Of a stretch of DNA of 64,000 bases, positions 53,322 to 62,345 are shown piece by piece. A program made the position numbers and the translations under genes. The notes below the pieces were generated by a model. It saw only the letters and a program-made list of their open reading frames with translations. It was not told where the DNA came from and did not search any database. Where the stretch lies: NCBI GenBank assembly GCA_902500805.1, contig CABVSA010000007.1, positions 1 through 64,000 of the forward strand. Reading direction: 5' to 3'. Every line of letters starts with the position of its first letter. The first letter of the stretch is position 1. Source of the DNA: an uncultured Nitrospira sp. (GTDB lineage Bacteria > Nitrospirota > Nitrospiria > Nitrospirales > Nitrospiraceae).

Positions 53322-53510
53322 ATGAACGTTTCGTCGAGTCAATTGATCAAATCCCAGTCAAGGGCTTTAAAATATTGCGACCGATGCGCCCGCCGTGCTG
53401 CCGCACTCTTCTATGACGACCTCACGTTGAAAGAGCTTTGTCAGGAGTGCTGCGACCGGTTGAATCGGAAGCGCATAATCGCTTCCAGTCCGGCGCAACT
53501 AAAGATGTGA
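53322..53510 (+). CDS. Small zinc-ribbon protein
   Basis: The 62-residue basic protein has a Cys-x2-Cys pair CDRC at about 19-22 and a second CQEC at about 40-43, separated by an AALFYDDLTLKEL segment. The two pairs probably bind one zinc ion, as in short regulatory zinc ribbons. A GAGG site lies nine bases before the ATG. No family name can be given. It precedes the two-component system but is separated from it by 109 bases. Confidence 0.6.
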   Translation: MNVSSSQLIKSQSRALKYCDRCARRAAALFYDDLTLKELCQECCDRLNRKRIIASSPAQLKM

Positions 53511-53619
53511 GCGAATGCTCATACCCCTCCTTGCCACGCCCTGTCTCGCAGGTAGAACGTCGACTGTATCGCGGGTGGTTCGCGTGATAGCATAGGAGCG
53601 TAGTCTTTCAACCTCCTCC

Positions 53620-55014
53620 ATGTTTAGGCCTATTCCAAAAGCCACGCTGTTTCGACGCATTCCATACCGTCTCATTACCTCTGTCGTACTAATTCTCGCG
53701 TTGGTCGTGACCGTCATCCTCCTCATGAGCTTGGAGCGGGACAAGCTCCTCCTCCAAGGATTCACGCAACATCAGGCTGTCCCCACGGAGTTGTTTCAGG
53801 CGCTCTGGCAATCTCGGCATGACTTGATCGGGATCACTCTTCTTGTGTTCTTAGTCAGTGCCATCGGAATGGCGGCGCTCATCACCTTTCTGCATTACGA
53901 CAACACGAGACGGACTCTCGAAGAAGTCAAAGGTCTCGCGAGAAATATTCTTGAGAGTATCCCAACTGGCGTACTCACCATTAATCGCGACGGCCAAGTC
54001 ACAGCCGTCAATCCCTCTGCCGTGGCGACATTGAAACGGTCGGCGGAAGAATTGCTCGGTCACTCCTATGAACAAATGTTTCTCCAAGGAGATACGATTC
54101 GCCTCGTACTCGATGCAGCACTGCATAACAACCACCATGTGGATCATGATGATATGCCGTATCGCGCCGGTGACGAGACTCGTACGATACGCCTTGCCAC
54201 TGCTGACCTGACAGGAGATGAGGGGAGACCGGTCGGCGTCATTATGCTACTGAAAGATGTCACGGCACTGCTAGCCTTAGAACGGCGGGTACTCGTAGCG
54301 GAAAAACTCTCCGCTCTCCATACCTTGTCCGCCGGCGTCGCCCATGAACTACGAAATCCGCTGAGTGCAATGGATTTGAATCTGCATCTTCTTGATGAAA
54401 CATTGAAGGAACGAGGTGAGCTGGAACAGGACGTGGCGCACTATCTTCAGGTCGTGAATGCTGAATGTCGACGCCTCTCCGTGATTTTGGATAACTTCAT
54501 GAGGTTCGCACGTCCCACCTCGGTGGGTCTCCATGAAATGAACTTGGGAAGAGTCATCGCACACCTCATGGCACTTATGCAGTTTGAAGCACAGGAGCGA
54601 AAGATCAAACTGGAGGATCGGATTGAAGAAGAATTACCCCCAGTGTTTGGGGATGAGACACAAATTAGCCAGGTTCTCGTCAATGTCCTGGTGAATGCGT
54701 TTCAGGCCATGCCCGATGGCGGGCGGTGTTCAATCATCACACAGGTCCTGCGAAATGCCGATGTTTGTTGGGTGGAGGTCGTCGTGTCCGACACGGGGAT
54801 CGGAATCAAGCAAGAAGACCTGTTACATCTATTTGAGCCGTTCCATACCACGAAGACTAACGGAACAGGCCTTGGTCTGGCTATCGCCTACCGCATTATG
54901 CAGGACCACGGGGGAACCATTCGTATTTCCAGTGTACTCGGAAGTGGGACGACCGTGGTTGTGCAGCTTCCCGTGGCTGTCGACTCCCTTCAAAAGCTTG
55001 GGGTAGGGGCATGA
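53620..55014 (+). CDS. Sensor histidine kinase (NtrB-like, membrane-bound)
   Basis: The 464-residue kinase has two membrane helices (about 17-37 and 69-91) flanking a short periplasmic loop, a PAS domain (about 105-215: NILESIPTGVLTINRDGQVTAVN), a HisKA domain with the phospho-acceptor His242 in AHELRNPLSAM, and an ATPase domain with N, G1 (DTGIGI), F (LFEPFHTTK) and G2 (GTGLGLAI) boxes. It overlaps the response-regulator gene by four bases. The periplasmic loop of about 30 residues suggests sensing within the membrane or via PAS. Confidence 0.93.
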   Translation: MFRPIPKATLFRRIPYRLITSVVLILALVVTVILLMSLERDKLLLQGFTQHQAVPTELFQALWQSRHDLIGITLLVFLVSAIGMAALITFLHYDNTRRTLEEVKGLARNILESIPTGVLTINRDGQVTAVNPSAVATLKRSAEELLGHSYEQMFLQGDTIRLVLDAALHNNHHVDHDDMPYRAGDETRTIRLATADLTGDEGRPVGVIMLLKDVTALLALERRVLVAEKLSALHTLSAGVAHELRNPLSAMDLNLHLLDETLKERGELEQDVAHYLQVVNAECRRLSVILDNFMRFARPTSVGLHEMNLGRVIAHLMALMQFEAQERKIKLEDRIEEELPPVFGDETQISQVLVNVLVNAFQAMPDGGRCSIITQVLRNADVCWVEVVVSDTGIGIKQEDLLHLFEPFHTTKTNGTGLGLAIAYRIMQDHGGTIRISSVLGSGTTVVVQLPVAVDSLQKLGVGA

Positions 55015-56369
55015 CGAATGCCACGCAAATCCTCATTGTTGACGACGAGCTGAACATTCGCAACGCACTGGTGACTCTCCTTGCAAGGAAAGGCTATCGA
55101 GCCCTAAGCGTGGCGACGGCGGAAGAGGCGCTGGATATGCTTGAAACAACTGCACTGGATTTAATAATTACCGACTTGCGTATGCCGGGAATCGGAGGGA
55201 TGGAATTTCTGCGGAGGCTGCGCACACAATGGCCCAGCACGGAAGTGGTGGTCATGACGGCTTATGGATCCATCGAAACTGCAGTCGAAGCGATGCGGGC
55301 TGGAGCTTACGATTATCTCACCAAGCCCATCGATCGCGAGCGATTCCCCATCGTAGTGGAGAAGGCGCTCGAGCGACACCGTCTTGCCAGCGAAAACCAG
55401 CAGCTCCGGGATCGACTTGAAACGAGAACACGGTTCGAACGAATGGTCGGTGAGAGCGAACCGATGCAACAGGTGTATCATCTTGTGGAGATGGTAGCAG
55501 GAAGCGACGTGACCGTATTACTCACGGGTGAAAGTGGAACCGGGAAGGAACTCGTCGCACGTGCCATCCACCATAAAAGCCATCGGGCCGACGGATCGTT
55601 TATTACTCTAAACTGCGGCGCACTGCCTGAAACTCTGTTTGAAAGTGAGTTGTTCGGCTATGAAAGGGGCGCCTTCACCGGCGCGCTGACCACCAAAGCC
55701 GGTCGGTTTGAATTGGCGCACGGCGGAACGCTGTTATTGGACGAAATCGGTGAGCTCTCCTTGAAATCCCAAGTCGACTTTCTTCGTGTTTTAGAGACCA
55801 AGGAATTCCGTCGTTTGGGTGGAACGAAGCTCGTGACTGTGGATGCGCGCATCATTGCCGCCACCAACCGGAATCTGGCGGAGGCCGTCAAGCAAGGAAC
55901 TTTCCGCGAGGATCTTTTTTATCGACTGAATGTGGTCCCTATTCACTTGCCGCCGCTGCGCGAACGGGGAGACGACATTCCCCTCCTCGTTGAGATCTTC
56001 CTGCCTGAGTTTTGCGCGCAGCATCAACGAGCGCTGAAGCACATCTCCCGAGAAGCGATGCGCCTGTTACGGCTGTATGCCTGGCCGGGAAATATTCGAC
56101 AGCTTCGTAACCTGCTCGAACGGCTGGTCGTCACCGTGCGGGACCCCACGATTCTCTCGGAGCATTTGCCGGAAGAGATTCAGGTCAGTCGGGAAGACCT
56201 CAGAACCATAGTCGTCACGCTCGGGAAATCCTTGGAGGAAGTTGAAAAGGAAGTCATCCGCCGCACCCTTATGGAAGTGACCAACCACCGTGAGAAAGCT
56301 GCCAGCCTACTCGGTATCAGCCTGCGGTCTCTCCAGTATAAGATTAAAGAATATGAGATTCGTGAGTAA
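55011..56369 (+). CDS. Sigma-54-dependent response regulator (NtrC/ZraR family)
   Basis: The 452-residue regulator has a receiver domain (acidic pocket DD11-12, phospho-acceptor Asp55, Lys105 in LTKP), an AAA+ domain (Walker A GESGTGKE at 173-180, GAFTGA at 220-225, Walker B GTLLLDEIGEL), and a C-terminal Fis-type helix-turn-helix (REKAASLLGISLRSLQYKIKEY). It is activated by the neighbouring kinase and would open sigma-54 promoters; none with good -24/-12 elements was found next to it. The start codon overlaps the kinase stop. Confidence 0.94.
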   Translation: MTNATQILIVDDELNIRNALVTLLARKGYRALSVATAEEALDMLETTALDLIITDLRMPGIGGMEFLRRLRTQWPSTEVVVMTAYGSIETAVEAMRAGAYDYLTKPIDRERFPIVVEKALERHRLASENQQLRDRLETRTRFERMVGESEPMQQVYHLVEMVAGSDVTVLLTGESGTGKELVARAIHHKSHRADGSFITLNCGALPETLFESELFGYERGAFTGALTTKAGRFELAHGGTLLLDEIGELSLKSQVDFLRVLETKEFRRLGGTKLVTVDARIIAATNRNLAEAVKQGTFREDLFYRLNVVPIHLPPLRERGDDIPLLVEIFLPEFCAQHQRALKHISREAMRLLRLYAWPGNIRQLRNLLERLVVTVRDPTILSEHLPEEIQVSREDLRTIVVTLGKSLEEVEKEVIRRTLMEVTNHREKAASLLGISLRSLQYKIKEYEIRE

Positions 56370-56729
56370 GATCCTCCAAACCACTCACCTAACTGCATAA
56401 TATTAAGCCCCTCTCGTCGCATCTCCACCTCAACCTGCAATTCCTGCACGTGTGCGATTGATTCCATAAAGACGTAACTGTTTGATCCATAAAGAAACCT
56501 CTGAGGTTGAGCTGTCGGTCGAAGGAGGCCGGCATGCAGATTTTGCAGATAGCCAACTCCCTTATCTCCTGGTCGTAAGCCCCGTGTCGCACTCGCCCAG
56601 GGGTTTCCGTTGTAAGCACACAATAAATCGACGGCTTTGTCCAATCACCTCTTGCGGCATCCAGTATGCAGAGAGTCCTTTCCTGGAACTGGACCCAAGC
56701 AATTGGAAGGGATACAAGCGGAAGAGAAC
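56370..56729. other. Intergenic region with a short direct repeat
   Basis: About 360 bases. The sequence TTGAT(T)CCATAAAGA occurs twice, at about 56457-56472 and 56481-56495, in direct orientation, and a GAAGGAGG stretch occurs at 56521-56528. The frame downstream of that ribosome-like site shows no recognisable protein. These could be control sites for the lipoprotein gene. Confidence 0.35.
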
Positions 56730-57347
56730 TTGCCCCTTGCGTCACAGCTCACAGGGGCTGGGGTTCTCCTCGTCCTCCTTTTGATGAATGCCTGTGCGCA
56801 ACCGCCTGTCTTTCAACTTGAGGCGGCCCAAAAGGCGGTCGACGAGGCCAAAATTGCGGGGGCAGAGATCTATGCGAAGGACGACTTTATGAAATTAGAG
56901 CAGGAGTTCGCCCCGGCCAAGGATGAGTTGGCTAAGCAAGAGACGGTCTTCTCGATGTTCAGATTGTACGACGACGTGGACGAAATGCTGAGCACGGTCG
57001 TTGAGTATGGGAGGCGCGTGGCAGCCAAGGCGTCGAAAAACAAGGAAGTGGCCAAAACGGCAGCGCTTGCGATGGAACAAGACGCTCTGTGAGCCGTGGT
57101 ATCTGCCAAGAGACTGATGACCAGTACCCTGAGGAGGACTGAACGAGATACGCAAGAAGTGATCAAGCAGCAGCTCACAGCATTAGAAGCGGGTGTCGCT
57201 GAGGCACATGGGCTTATCGAGAACGGTGACTATCTTACGGCGGAGATGCACGCCAAGACATTGAAGGAGCACGGGGTCGCGGTTTCCGGAGCGCTTCGGA
57301 GTGCTATCGAAAAGGCTAGAGGGCGAAAGTCCAGGGCCCATGTATAA
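56730..57347 (+). pseudogene. DUF4398-like lipoprotein split by an in-frame TGA
   Basis: One frame encodes a lipoprotein (lipobox LLMNAC) with a coiled, Ala/Glu/Lys-rich mature part (AQKAVDEAKIAGAEIYAKDDFMKLEQEFAPAKDEL), as in DUF4398-type proteins. A TGA at 57090-57092 follows EQDAL, and the same frame continues for 83 codons with a matching helical sequence (QEVIKQQLTALEAGVAEAHGLIENGDYLTAEMHAKTLKEHG) that in relatives is the second half of the protein. CGA to TGA would explain it. The signal peptide begins at an uncertain TTG (56730) without the usual basic residues, so the 5' end may also be damaged. A short lipoprotein and a GTG-started second part (57096) could still be made. Confidence 0.6.
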
Positions 57348-57458
57348 CGACTACAGGGACCTATGGAGAAACTAAGTGCAGAAGCGGTGTGTGCCATGGG
57401 GAGGGTGGTCGAGTTCATGGAGGCGAATTCTTGACCAGCCTCCGGAATCGTCATCGGA

Positions 57459-57707
57459 ATGTTGTCACTTCGGGAACAGCAGGTCGCATTGTTGAAGGTG
57501 ATCGAGTACTTGGCAGCCATTGTGTTTGTGGTCGGAGCCCTAGTTTGGGGCTGGTACCTGACACTTTTATTTTGGCTCATCCTTGTCGTGCTTCCTTATA
57601 GCCTGTTGCGTGTCATACGAAACGGAGAACATGAGAATGAGCTGTCTGGTCGTCCTGGCCTGCACCTTCCGGAACAGAAAGCACGATCGCAAGAACAGAC
57701 CTTTTGA
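57459..57707 (+). CDS. Small two-helix membrane protein
   Basis: The 82-residue product has a hydrophobic core of two closely spaced helices (about 16-35 and 36-52: YLAAIVFVVGALVWGWYLTLLFWLILVVLPYSLLRVI) and a hydrophilic tail. No family is recognised. The ATG lacks a good ribosome site. Directly upstream in the same frame lies a 23-codon ORF (57363-57434, MEKLSAEAVCAM...) ending in TGA, so the protein may once have started at 57363. Confidence 0.5.
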   Translation: MLSLREQQVALLKVIEYLAAIVFVVGALVWGWYLTLLFWLILVVLPYSLLRVIRNGEHENELSGRPGLHLPEQKARSQEQTF

Positions 57708-57857
57708 CGGTAGCATGGGGCATGAAAGTCATAACCCTGTCGATCCAAACGACTGCAGTAATTCAATCGTGCACCTGACCGGCACGCCAATGCGAGTGAA
57801 TCCACTATCGGCAGGGTGCTGAGAAGATCGCTCTGAATTAGTGAGGAGAAAAATATC

Positions 57858-58139
57858 GTGAGTGTGGGATCAACAGGAGAATTCGTACAACCTTCCCCAT
57901 TGCCAAAGGAAGACTGGCTTGTCCGACTCGCACGGCTTCAAGCACTGCTGATGGCCTGTCCCAGCGATCTTCTTTCGCGATGCGAGCTGGCTGCACTTCT
58001 CGAAACGATGGACATGTACGAGGAAGCCTTGATCCACTGGAAAGTCGTCATCGATCTCGATGCGAACCATCTCAACGCGCGGGAGGGCATCGTTCGCTGC
58101 CATCAGAAGACAGGTCTTTATCCACGATCTGCAGGATGA
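57858..58139 (+). CDS. Short TPR-like protein
   Basis: The 93-residue product contains one clear tetratricopeptide-type repeat: RCELAALLETMDMYEEALIHWKVVIDLDANHLNAREGIVRC, with a preceding helix pair. The GTG start at 57858 has GAGGAG upstream. TPR units mediate protein contacts; a single repeat is short, so the gene may be a truncated member or act with partners. The next small gene begins five bases after its stop. Confidence 0.6.
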   Translation: MSVGSTGEFVQPSPLPKEDWLVRLARLQALLMACPSDLLSRCELAALLETMDMYEEALIHWKVVIDLDANHLNAREGIVRCHQKTGLYPRSAG

Positions 58140-58143
58140 AGCA

Positions 58144-58401
58144 GTGCGCACGATGGTCTGGGGTCGTCTCGAATACATTGCTGGAAAGCTTACTGAGCGG
58201 GGATGGGTTCAAATTCTAACAGTCGTACCAAGAGATGGGGCCATCCTCAGGCACATCATTTTCGGTAATCAGACACGCATCATGAGGGGAATCGAACCGG
58301 CCTCCCTTGCTAATCTTCGAGAAGGAGAGATAGTAGGAAGCACCTTTCTCGCGGCACGCGCAGGCGTTGTGACGGCCGACACGTGTCCGAATTTGCTATG
58401 A
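58144..58401 (+). CDS. Small conserved-looking protein of unknown function
   Basis: The 85-residue product reads as an alpha/beta protein: YIAGKLTERGWVQILTVVPRDGAILRHIIFGNQTRIMRGIEPASLANLREGEIVGSTFLAARAGVVTADT. The composition is that of a real protein, but no family is known to me. AGGA lies seven bases before the GTG at 58144. The open frame extends to an ATG at 58060 inside the TPR gene, which is less likely as a start. Confidence 0.45.
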   Translation: MRTMVWGRLEYIAGKLTERGWVQILTVVPRDGAILRHIIFGNQTRIMRGIEPASLANLREGEIVGSTFLAARAGVVTADTCPNLL

Positions 58402-58692
58402 ACAAATTGAAAACTTCATCCTCAGCGTGGCCACAATCGAGCTCTCAGGGCTCCATGCAACAATCCCATGCTGATCTTGAATCAGGCAATTGTTGCTCAG
58501 ATCAACCGCGCAGGCCGGAGGTCATCGACAGTGGACAGACGAACACGAGGTATTGCGAGCAGATCGCCATCGCACCAGTCATCTCAGTAGGACACCCATG
58601 GCTGTAAAGTGCACAGCATCGCTTACGTATATGAAGAAGAACTCGGTGCGTGGCAAAAGAAAGCAGAATGAACCGTGGAGGGCATGTTGAAC
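58402..58692. other. Gap with a doubtful small ORF
   Basis: A 69-codon frame from an ATG at 58398 overlaps the previous stop (ATGA) and runs to 58607; it is rich in Ser and Gln and lacks a recognisable domain. The rest of the region shows no gene. Confidence 0.3.
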
Positions 58693-58971
58693 ATGTCAGG
58701 CGATGCGGACATCGTCGTGGTGCACCATCCGAAGGGAGCCGTGGCACTGGTCTGGGTTGACCGCTCCGTTGGAGCCGTCGTGACAACTCATGCTGGATTG
58801 CGAAACACATTGCGTCGTGGACTGCGAGACTGGGCTGGCCAGATTGTGCAGACACGAGATGGACACATCTTTCTCTCGGCGGTGTACGATCATTTTTTTC
58901 TCAAAGGATATCGTGTCCATTGGTTCAGCGCTCCAGGGGTGATCGGCACACACCCTTCCTATCGGGTGTAG
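58693..58971 (+). CDS. Small protein of unknown function
   Basis: The 92-residue product has an alternating strand pattern: ADIVVVHHPKGAVALVWVDRSVGAVVTTHAGLRNTLRRGLRDW, then GHIFLSAVYDHFFLKGYRVHWFSAPGVIG. It looks like a compact alpha/beta protein, and similar genes are likely in related genomes, but no function is known. The ATG at 58693 with GGAGGG ten bases upstream is preferred; ATG 58684 and GTG 58675 are alternatives. Confidence 0.5.
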   Translation: MSGDADIVVVHHPKGAVALVWVDRSVGAVVTTHAGLRNTLRRGLRDWAGQIVQTRDGHIFLSAVYDHFFLKGYRVHWFSAPGVIGTHPSYRV

Positions 58972-59104
58972 AGCACAAGCGAGCTTGGGGCAAAACGCTA
59001 CAACAGACATCCTAATACCGGCAGAAGAGTTGAGCGACAGTTGCGAATGGATGCCAACCATCACCACTACATCCGTGTTTACTAAAATACTCAGGAGGCT
59101 GATC

Positions 59105-59212
59105 GTGGAAAACAATGAAACGCGGGCATGGCAGGCTTGGAAAATGACGTGCGGGACAGTGCTGGTCATCGCGCTGGTGTTGACCGTCATGCATCTCGTG
59201 GTGGGGGGTTGA
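59105..59212 (+). CDS. Single-helix membrane peptide (35 aa)
   Basis: From a GTG at 59105 with a perfect AGGAGG six bases upstream, 35 codons encode a peptide with a polar start (ENNETRAWQAWK) and one hydrophobic helix (TCGTVLVIALVLTVMHLVV). The ribosome site and the helix make it a likely real small membrane protein. Its place before the hyf-like genes is suggestive but 147 bases separate them. Confidence 0.45.
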   Translation: MENNETRAWQAWKMTCGTVLVIALVLTVMHLVVGG

Positions 59213-59359
59213 GATACGAGATTGTGGCCCTGTGACCTCTGGAATGGGCAAGCAGAAGGAGGGATCATCTTTGTGCCTTATCAAATTGTTGAGGGTACCG
59301 GTATCCTCCAAATAAACCCTGCGAGAATGTGACTCGGACCCGAGGCCTCAAGTGATCGT

Positions 59360-61387
59360 ATGCTGAATCTGTTGTGGCTTCTTCTCGGCGGGTATGGGGT
59401 CGGAATACTGCTTCCACTCTGTCTGTCAGGACGGCCAGGGTTGCAACAGCTCACAAGCAATGTTGCCGCCATCGTGGGAACCAGCACAGGCGTCATCCTT
59501 GGGCTTCTTGGCCTCACGTCGTCGGAGCCCGTCACGGGATCGCTCGCCTCCACCATTCCTCTGCTCACCTTCGCCGTTCGGCTTGATCCACTCGCGGCAT
59601 TCTTTGTCCTCACGATCTCCCTCGTGGGTCTTGCTGCCTCGATTTATGCCATTGGATACCTCCAGCATTTCGAAGGGCGCACATCAACTGCCGCGATCGG
59701 ATCGCTCTTTAACGCATTTCTCCTCTGCATGACGTTCGTTGTCCTGGCGGATAACGCGTTCTTCTTCCTGCTCGCTTGGGAACTCATGTCGCTACTATCC
59801 TATTTCCTCGTGGTGACTGAGCACGAGAAGGCGGAAGTGCGATACGCGGGATTGTTCTACTTGATTATGACGCATATCGGAACTGCGTTTATTGTCGTGG
59901 CGTTCTTGATCTTCTTCCAGGGTACCTGGTCGTTCTCCTTTGAAGCCTTTCGGCATCCAGCACAACCCCTACCAGAAGGCATGAAAACTCTCGTATTTCT
60001 CATGGCCTTACTAGGGTTCGGCACGAAGGCCGGCATCATACCACTCCATGTGTGGTTGCCCTATGCGCATACCGTGGCCCCGTCGCATGTCTCAGCCTTG
60101 ATGTCTGGCGTCATGATCAAGACCGCGATTTATGGTTTGATCCGCGTGTATTTCGACTTCTTCGGTGGGCAGTTTCCCTGGTGGTGGGGGTTCACCGTGC
60201 TACTCCTGGGGACCACATCCGCGTTACTTGGGGTGATGTACGCCTTGATGGAACATGATCTCAAAAGACTCCTTGCGTTTCACAGCGTGGAGAACATTGG
60301 AATTATCCTGATGGGCCTTGGGGCCGGCATGATCTTTCAGGCCTACGGATTGAGAGAACTGGCCGCGCTTGGACTGCTGGCTGGACTCTACCATACGATC
60401 AATCATGCCCTATTCAAGGCCCTCCTGTTCTTAGGAGCCGGCTCACTGCTCTATGCCACACATACGCGCAACATGGAAGAGTACGGCGGCTTGCTGCGAC
60501 GCATGCCGTGGACGGGGATCTTTTTTTTGATCGGAGCCATGTCAATTTCTGCGTTGCCCCCTACCAATGGATTCGTGAGTGAGTGGCTGGTGTTCCAAAC
60601 ACTTTTTCTCAGTTTTCAGATTCCAACCGTATTTCTCAAACTGATGCTACCGATCGCAGCAGCGATCTTGGCTCTCACCGGCGTGCTGGCCTTGACCTGC
60701 TTCGCAAAAGCCTTCGGGATTTCGTTTCTCGCACAGCCACGAAGTACACATGCCCGTCATGCTGAGGAGGTTCCGGTTTCGATGCGCATGGGCATGGGTA
60801 TCTTGGCCGCCCTTTGTGTAGCGCTGGGCGTTGCCCCAATCGTGGTCGTGCCGCTATTGGATCAAATTGTCGCTCCCCTAGCAGGAATCTCGATCGCGAG
60901 CAAGGTCTTGGCAATCGATGGATGGGCGCTAGCCCCGGTAAATGTCGAATTCTCAAGCCTGTCCACCCCGGTCCTTGCGTTGCTGCTTGTTGCGTCGGCG
61001 ATTTTGGGATTGGGACTCGCCGTCGTGCTCGGTGGTCGTCTCACAACACGCCGTTCAAAATCTTGGGGCTGTGGGATCACTCTCACACCCCGGATGGAAT
61101 ACACCGCAACTGGTTTCGTCCAGCCGATCAAACGAGTGTTCAGTACGATTTATCAGCCGACGGTGAAACTCGAAACGGAGTTTCTCGCCGAATCACGATA
61201 CTTCTCCAAACGGCGACACTTTGAATTTCACATTGAACCGATCTTTGAGAAGTATCTCTATGATCCCTTGGTGGCATTCTTTGGGACGCTGGCCGACCGC
61301 CTGAAAGTCATTCAGGCCGGTAGCCTACACCTCTACCTAACCTATATGTTCGTCACACTGATCGCCTTACTGCTGCTCGCGGTGTAA
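59360..61387 (+). CDS. hyfB: Hydrogenase-4 component B-like membrane subunit (NuoL/Mrp antiporter family)
   Basis: The 675-residue protein has about 16 membrane helices and the proton-translocating antiporter core: WELMSLLSYFLVVTEHEKAEVRYAGLFYLIMTHIGTA with a conserved Glu, FGTKAGIIPLHVWLPYAHTVAPSHVSALMSGVMIK, and LLAFHSVENIGIILMGLG. The C-terminal extension matches HyfB/HycC. It would move protons across the inner membrane in a Hyf-type complex. It is the first gene of the unit; the next gene starts three bases after its stop. Confidence 0.92.
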   Translation: MLNLLWLLLGGYGVGILLPLCLSGRPGLQQLTSNVAAIVGTSTGVILGLLGLTSSEPVTGSLASTIPLLTFAVRLDPLAAFFVLTISLVGLAASIYAIGYLQHFEGRTSTAAIGSLFNAFLLCMTFVVLADNAFFFLLAWELMSLLSYFLVVTEHEKAEVRYAGLFYLIMTHIGTAFIVVAFLIFFQGTWSFSFEAFRHPAQPLPEGMKTLVFLMALLGFGTKAGIIPLHVWLPYAHTVAPSHVSALMSGVMIKTAIYGLIRVYFDFFGGQFPWWWGFTVLLLGTTSALLGVMYALMEHDLKRLLAFHSVENIGIILMGLGAGMIFQAYGLRELAALGLLAGLYHTINHALFKALLFLGAGSLLYATHTRNMEEYGGLLRRMPWTGIFFLIGAMSISALPPTNGFVSEWLVFQTLFLSFQIPTVFLKLMLPIAAAILALTGVLALTCFAKAFGISFLAQPRSTHARHAEEVPVSMRMGMGILAALCVALGVAPIVVVPLLDQIVAPLAGISIASKVLAIDGWALAPVNVEFSSLSTPVLALLLVASAILGLGLAVVLGGRLTTRRSKSWGCGITLTPRMEYTATGFVQPIKRVFSTIYQPTVKLETEFLAESRYFSKRRHFEFHIEPIFEKYLYDPLVAFFGTLADRLKVIQAGSLHLYLTYMFVTLIALLLLAV

Positions 61388-61390
61388 CCG

Positions 61391-62341
61391 ATGCTCCATA
61401 CGATCGCTCTCATCGTGACCCAAACCGCCGTCTTACTCGCGTTTTCCCCGTTTCTTATCGGTCTGATTCGAAAAGTCAAAGCCCGGTTGCAATTGCGACG
61501 AGGTGCGAGCGTCCTTCAGCCATACGCTGACTTGGCCAAGCTGTTCCACAAGCAGCCGGTGATCTCAACCACCACCTCCTGGATCTTTACGGCGACACCA
61601 TACATCGTATTTGCCTCTATTTTGACTGCGGGTCTGCTGGTCCCCACATTCATCTCGCAGACACCCATGAACTTTGCGGGGAACATCATCGCCCTGGTGT
61701 ATCTCTTGGCATTAAGCACATTTTTCTTGATGCTCGCGGGACTCGATGCCGGATCGGCCTTTGGCGGGATGGGGAGCAGCCGGGAGGCGATCCTAGCCTC
61801 GCTGACCGAGCCGGCCATGATGCTCGCGATCTTTGCCATTGCCCTGACCAATGGGTCGACGAATGTGAGCACCATTGTTCATAAGACTGCGTTACTTGAA
61901 GGCATTGTTACGGACCCGTCACCGCATTTGATGGCGTTGGCCGCTCTCTTCATCGTGGCGCTCGCCGAGACCGGGCGGGTACCGGTCGATAATCCGGCAA
62001 CACACCTGGAACTCACCATGATTCATGAAGCCATGCTTCTTGAATACTCAGGACGCTATCTCGCCCTACTCGAATGGGCAGCCGGCCTGAAACTCGCGGT
62101 GTTCCTTTCTTTGATCGTCAACGTCTTCGCGCCGTGGGGCATTGCGACAACAGTCACCCCGACTGCGATAGGAATCGGGCTCCTGGTGTACGTGGTGAAG
62201 ACAGCAGCTCTCGCGGTGTTCATCGGAGTCATCGAATGTATGTTCGCCAAATTGCGGTTGTTCCGGGTCACGGATCTGTTGGGCGTGGCATTCATCCTCG
62301 CCCTACTCGGGTTGCTGTTCTTTTATATTCTTCGGAGCTGA
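61391..62341 (+). CDS. hyfC: Hydrogenase-4 component C-like membrane subunit (NuoH family)
   Basis: The 316-residue protein has about eight helices and family motifs of HyfC/HycD and NuoH: FLIGLIRKVKARLQLRRGASVLQPYADLAKLFHKQ, LAGLDAGSAFGGMGSSREAILASLTEPAMML, and ETGRVPVDNPATHLELTMIHEAMLLEYSGRYLALLEWA, rich in conserved charges at the junction with the peripheral arm. It joins the electron-transferring arm to the pumping subunits. Spacing to hyfB is three bases and to hyfE four bases. Confidence 0.94.
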   Translation: MLHTIALIVTQTAVLLAFSPFLIGLIRKVKARLQLRRGASVLQPYADLAKLFHKQPVISTTTSWIFTATPYIVFASILTAGLLVPTFISQTPMNFAGNIIALVYLLALSTFFLMLAGLDAGSAFGGMGSSREAILASLTEPAMMLAIFAIALTNGSTNVSTIVHKTALLEGIVTDPSPHLMALAALFIVALAETGRVPVDNPATHLELTMIHEAMLLEYSGRYLALLEWAAGLKLAVFLSLIVNVFAPWGIATTVTPTAIGIGLLVYVVKTAALAVFIGVIECMFAKLRLFRVTDLLGVAFILALLGLLFFYILRS

Positions 62342-62345
62342 GCGG

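Noticed and set aside
6219..57434. Alternative genetic code
   Set aside because: Many intact genes end at TGA, TAG or TAA with correct family lengths.
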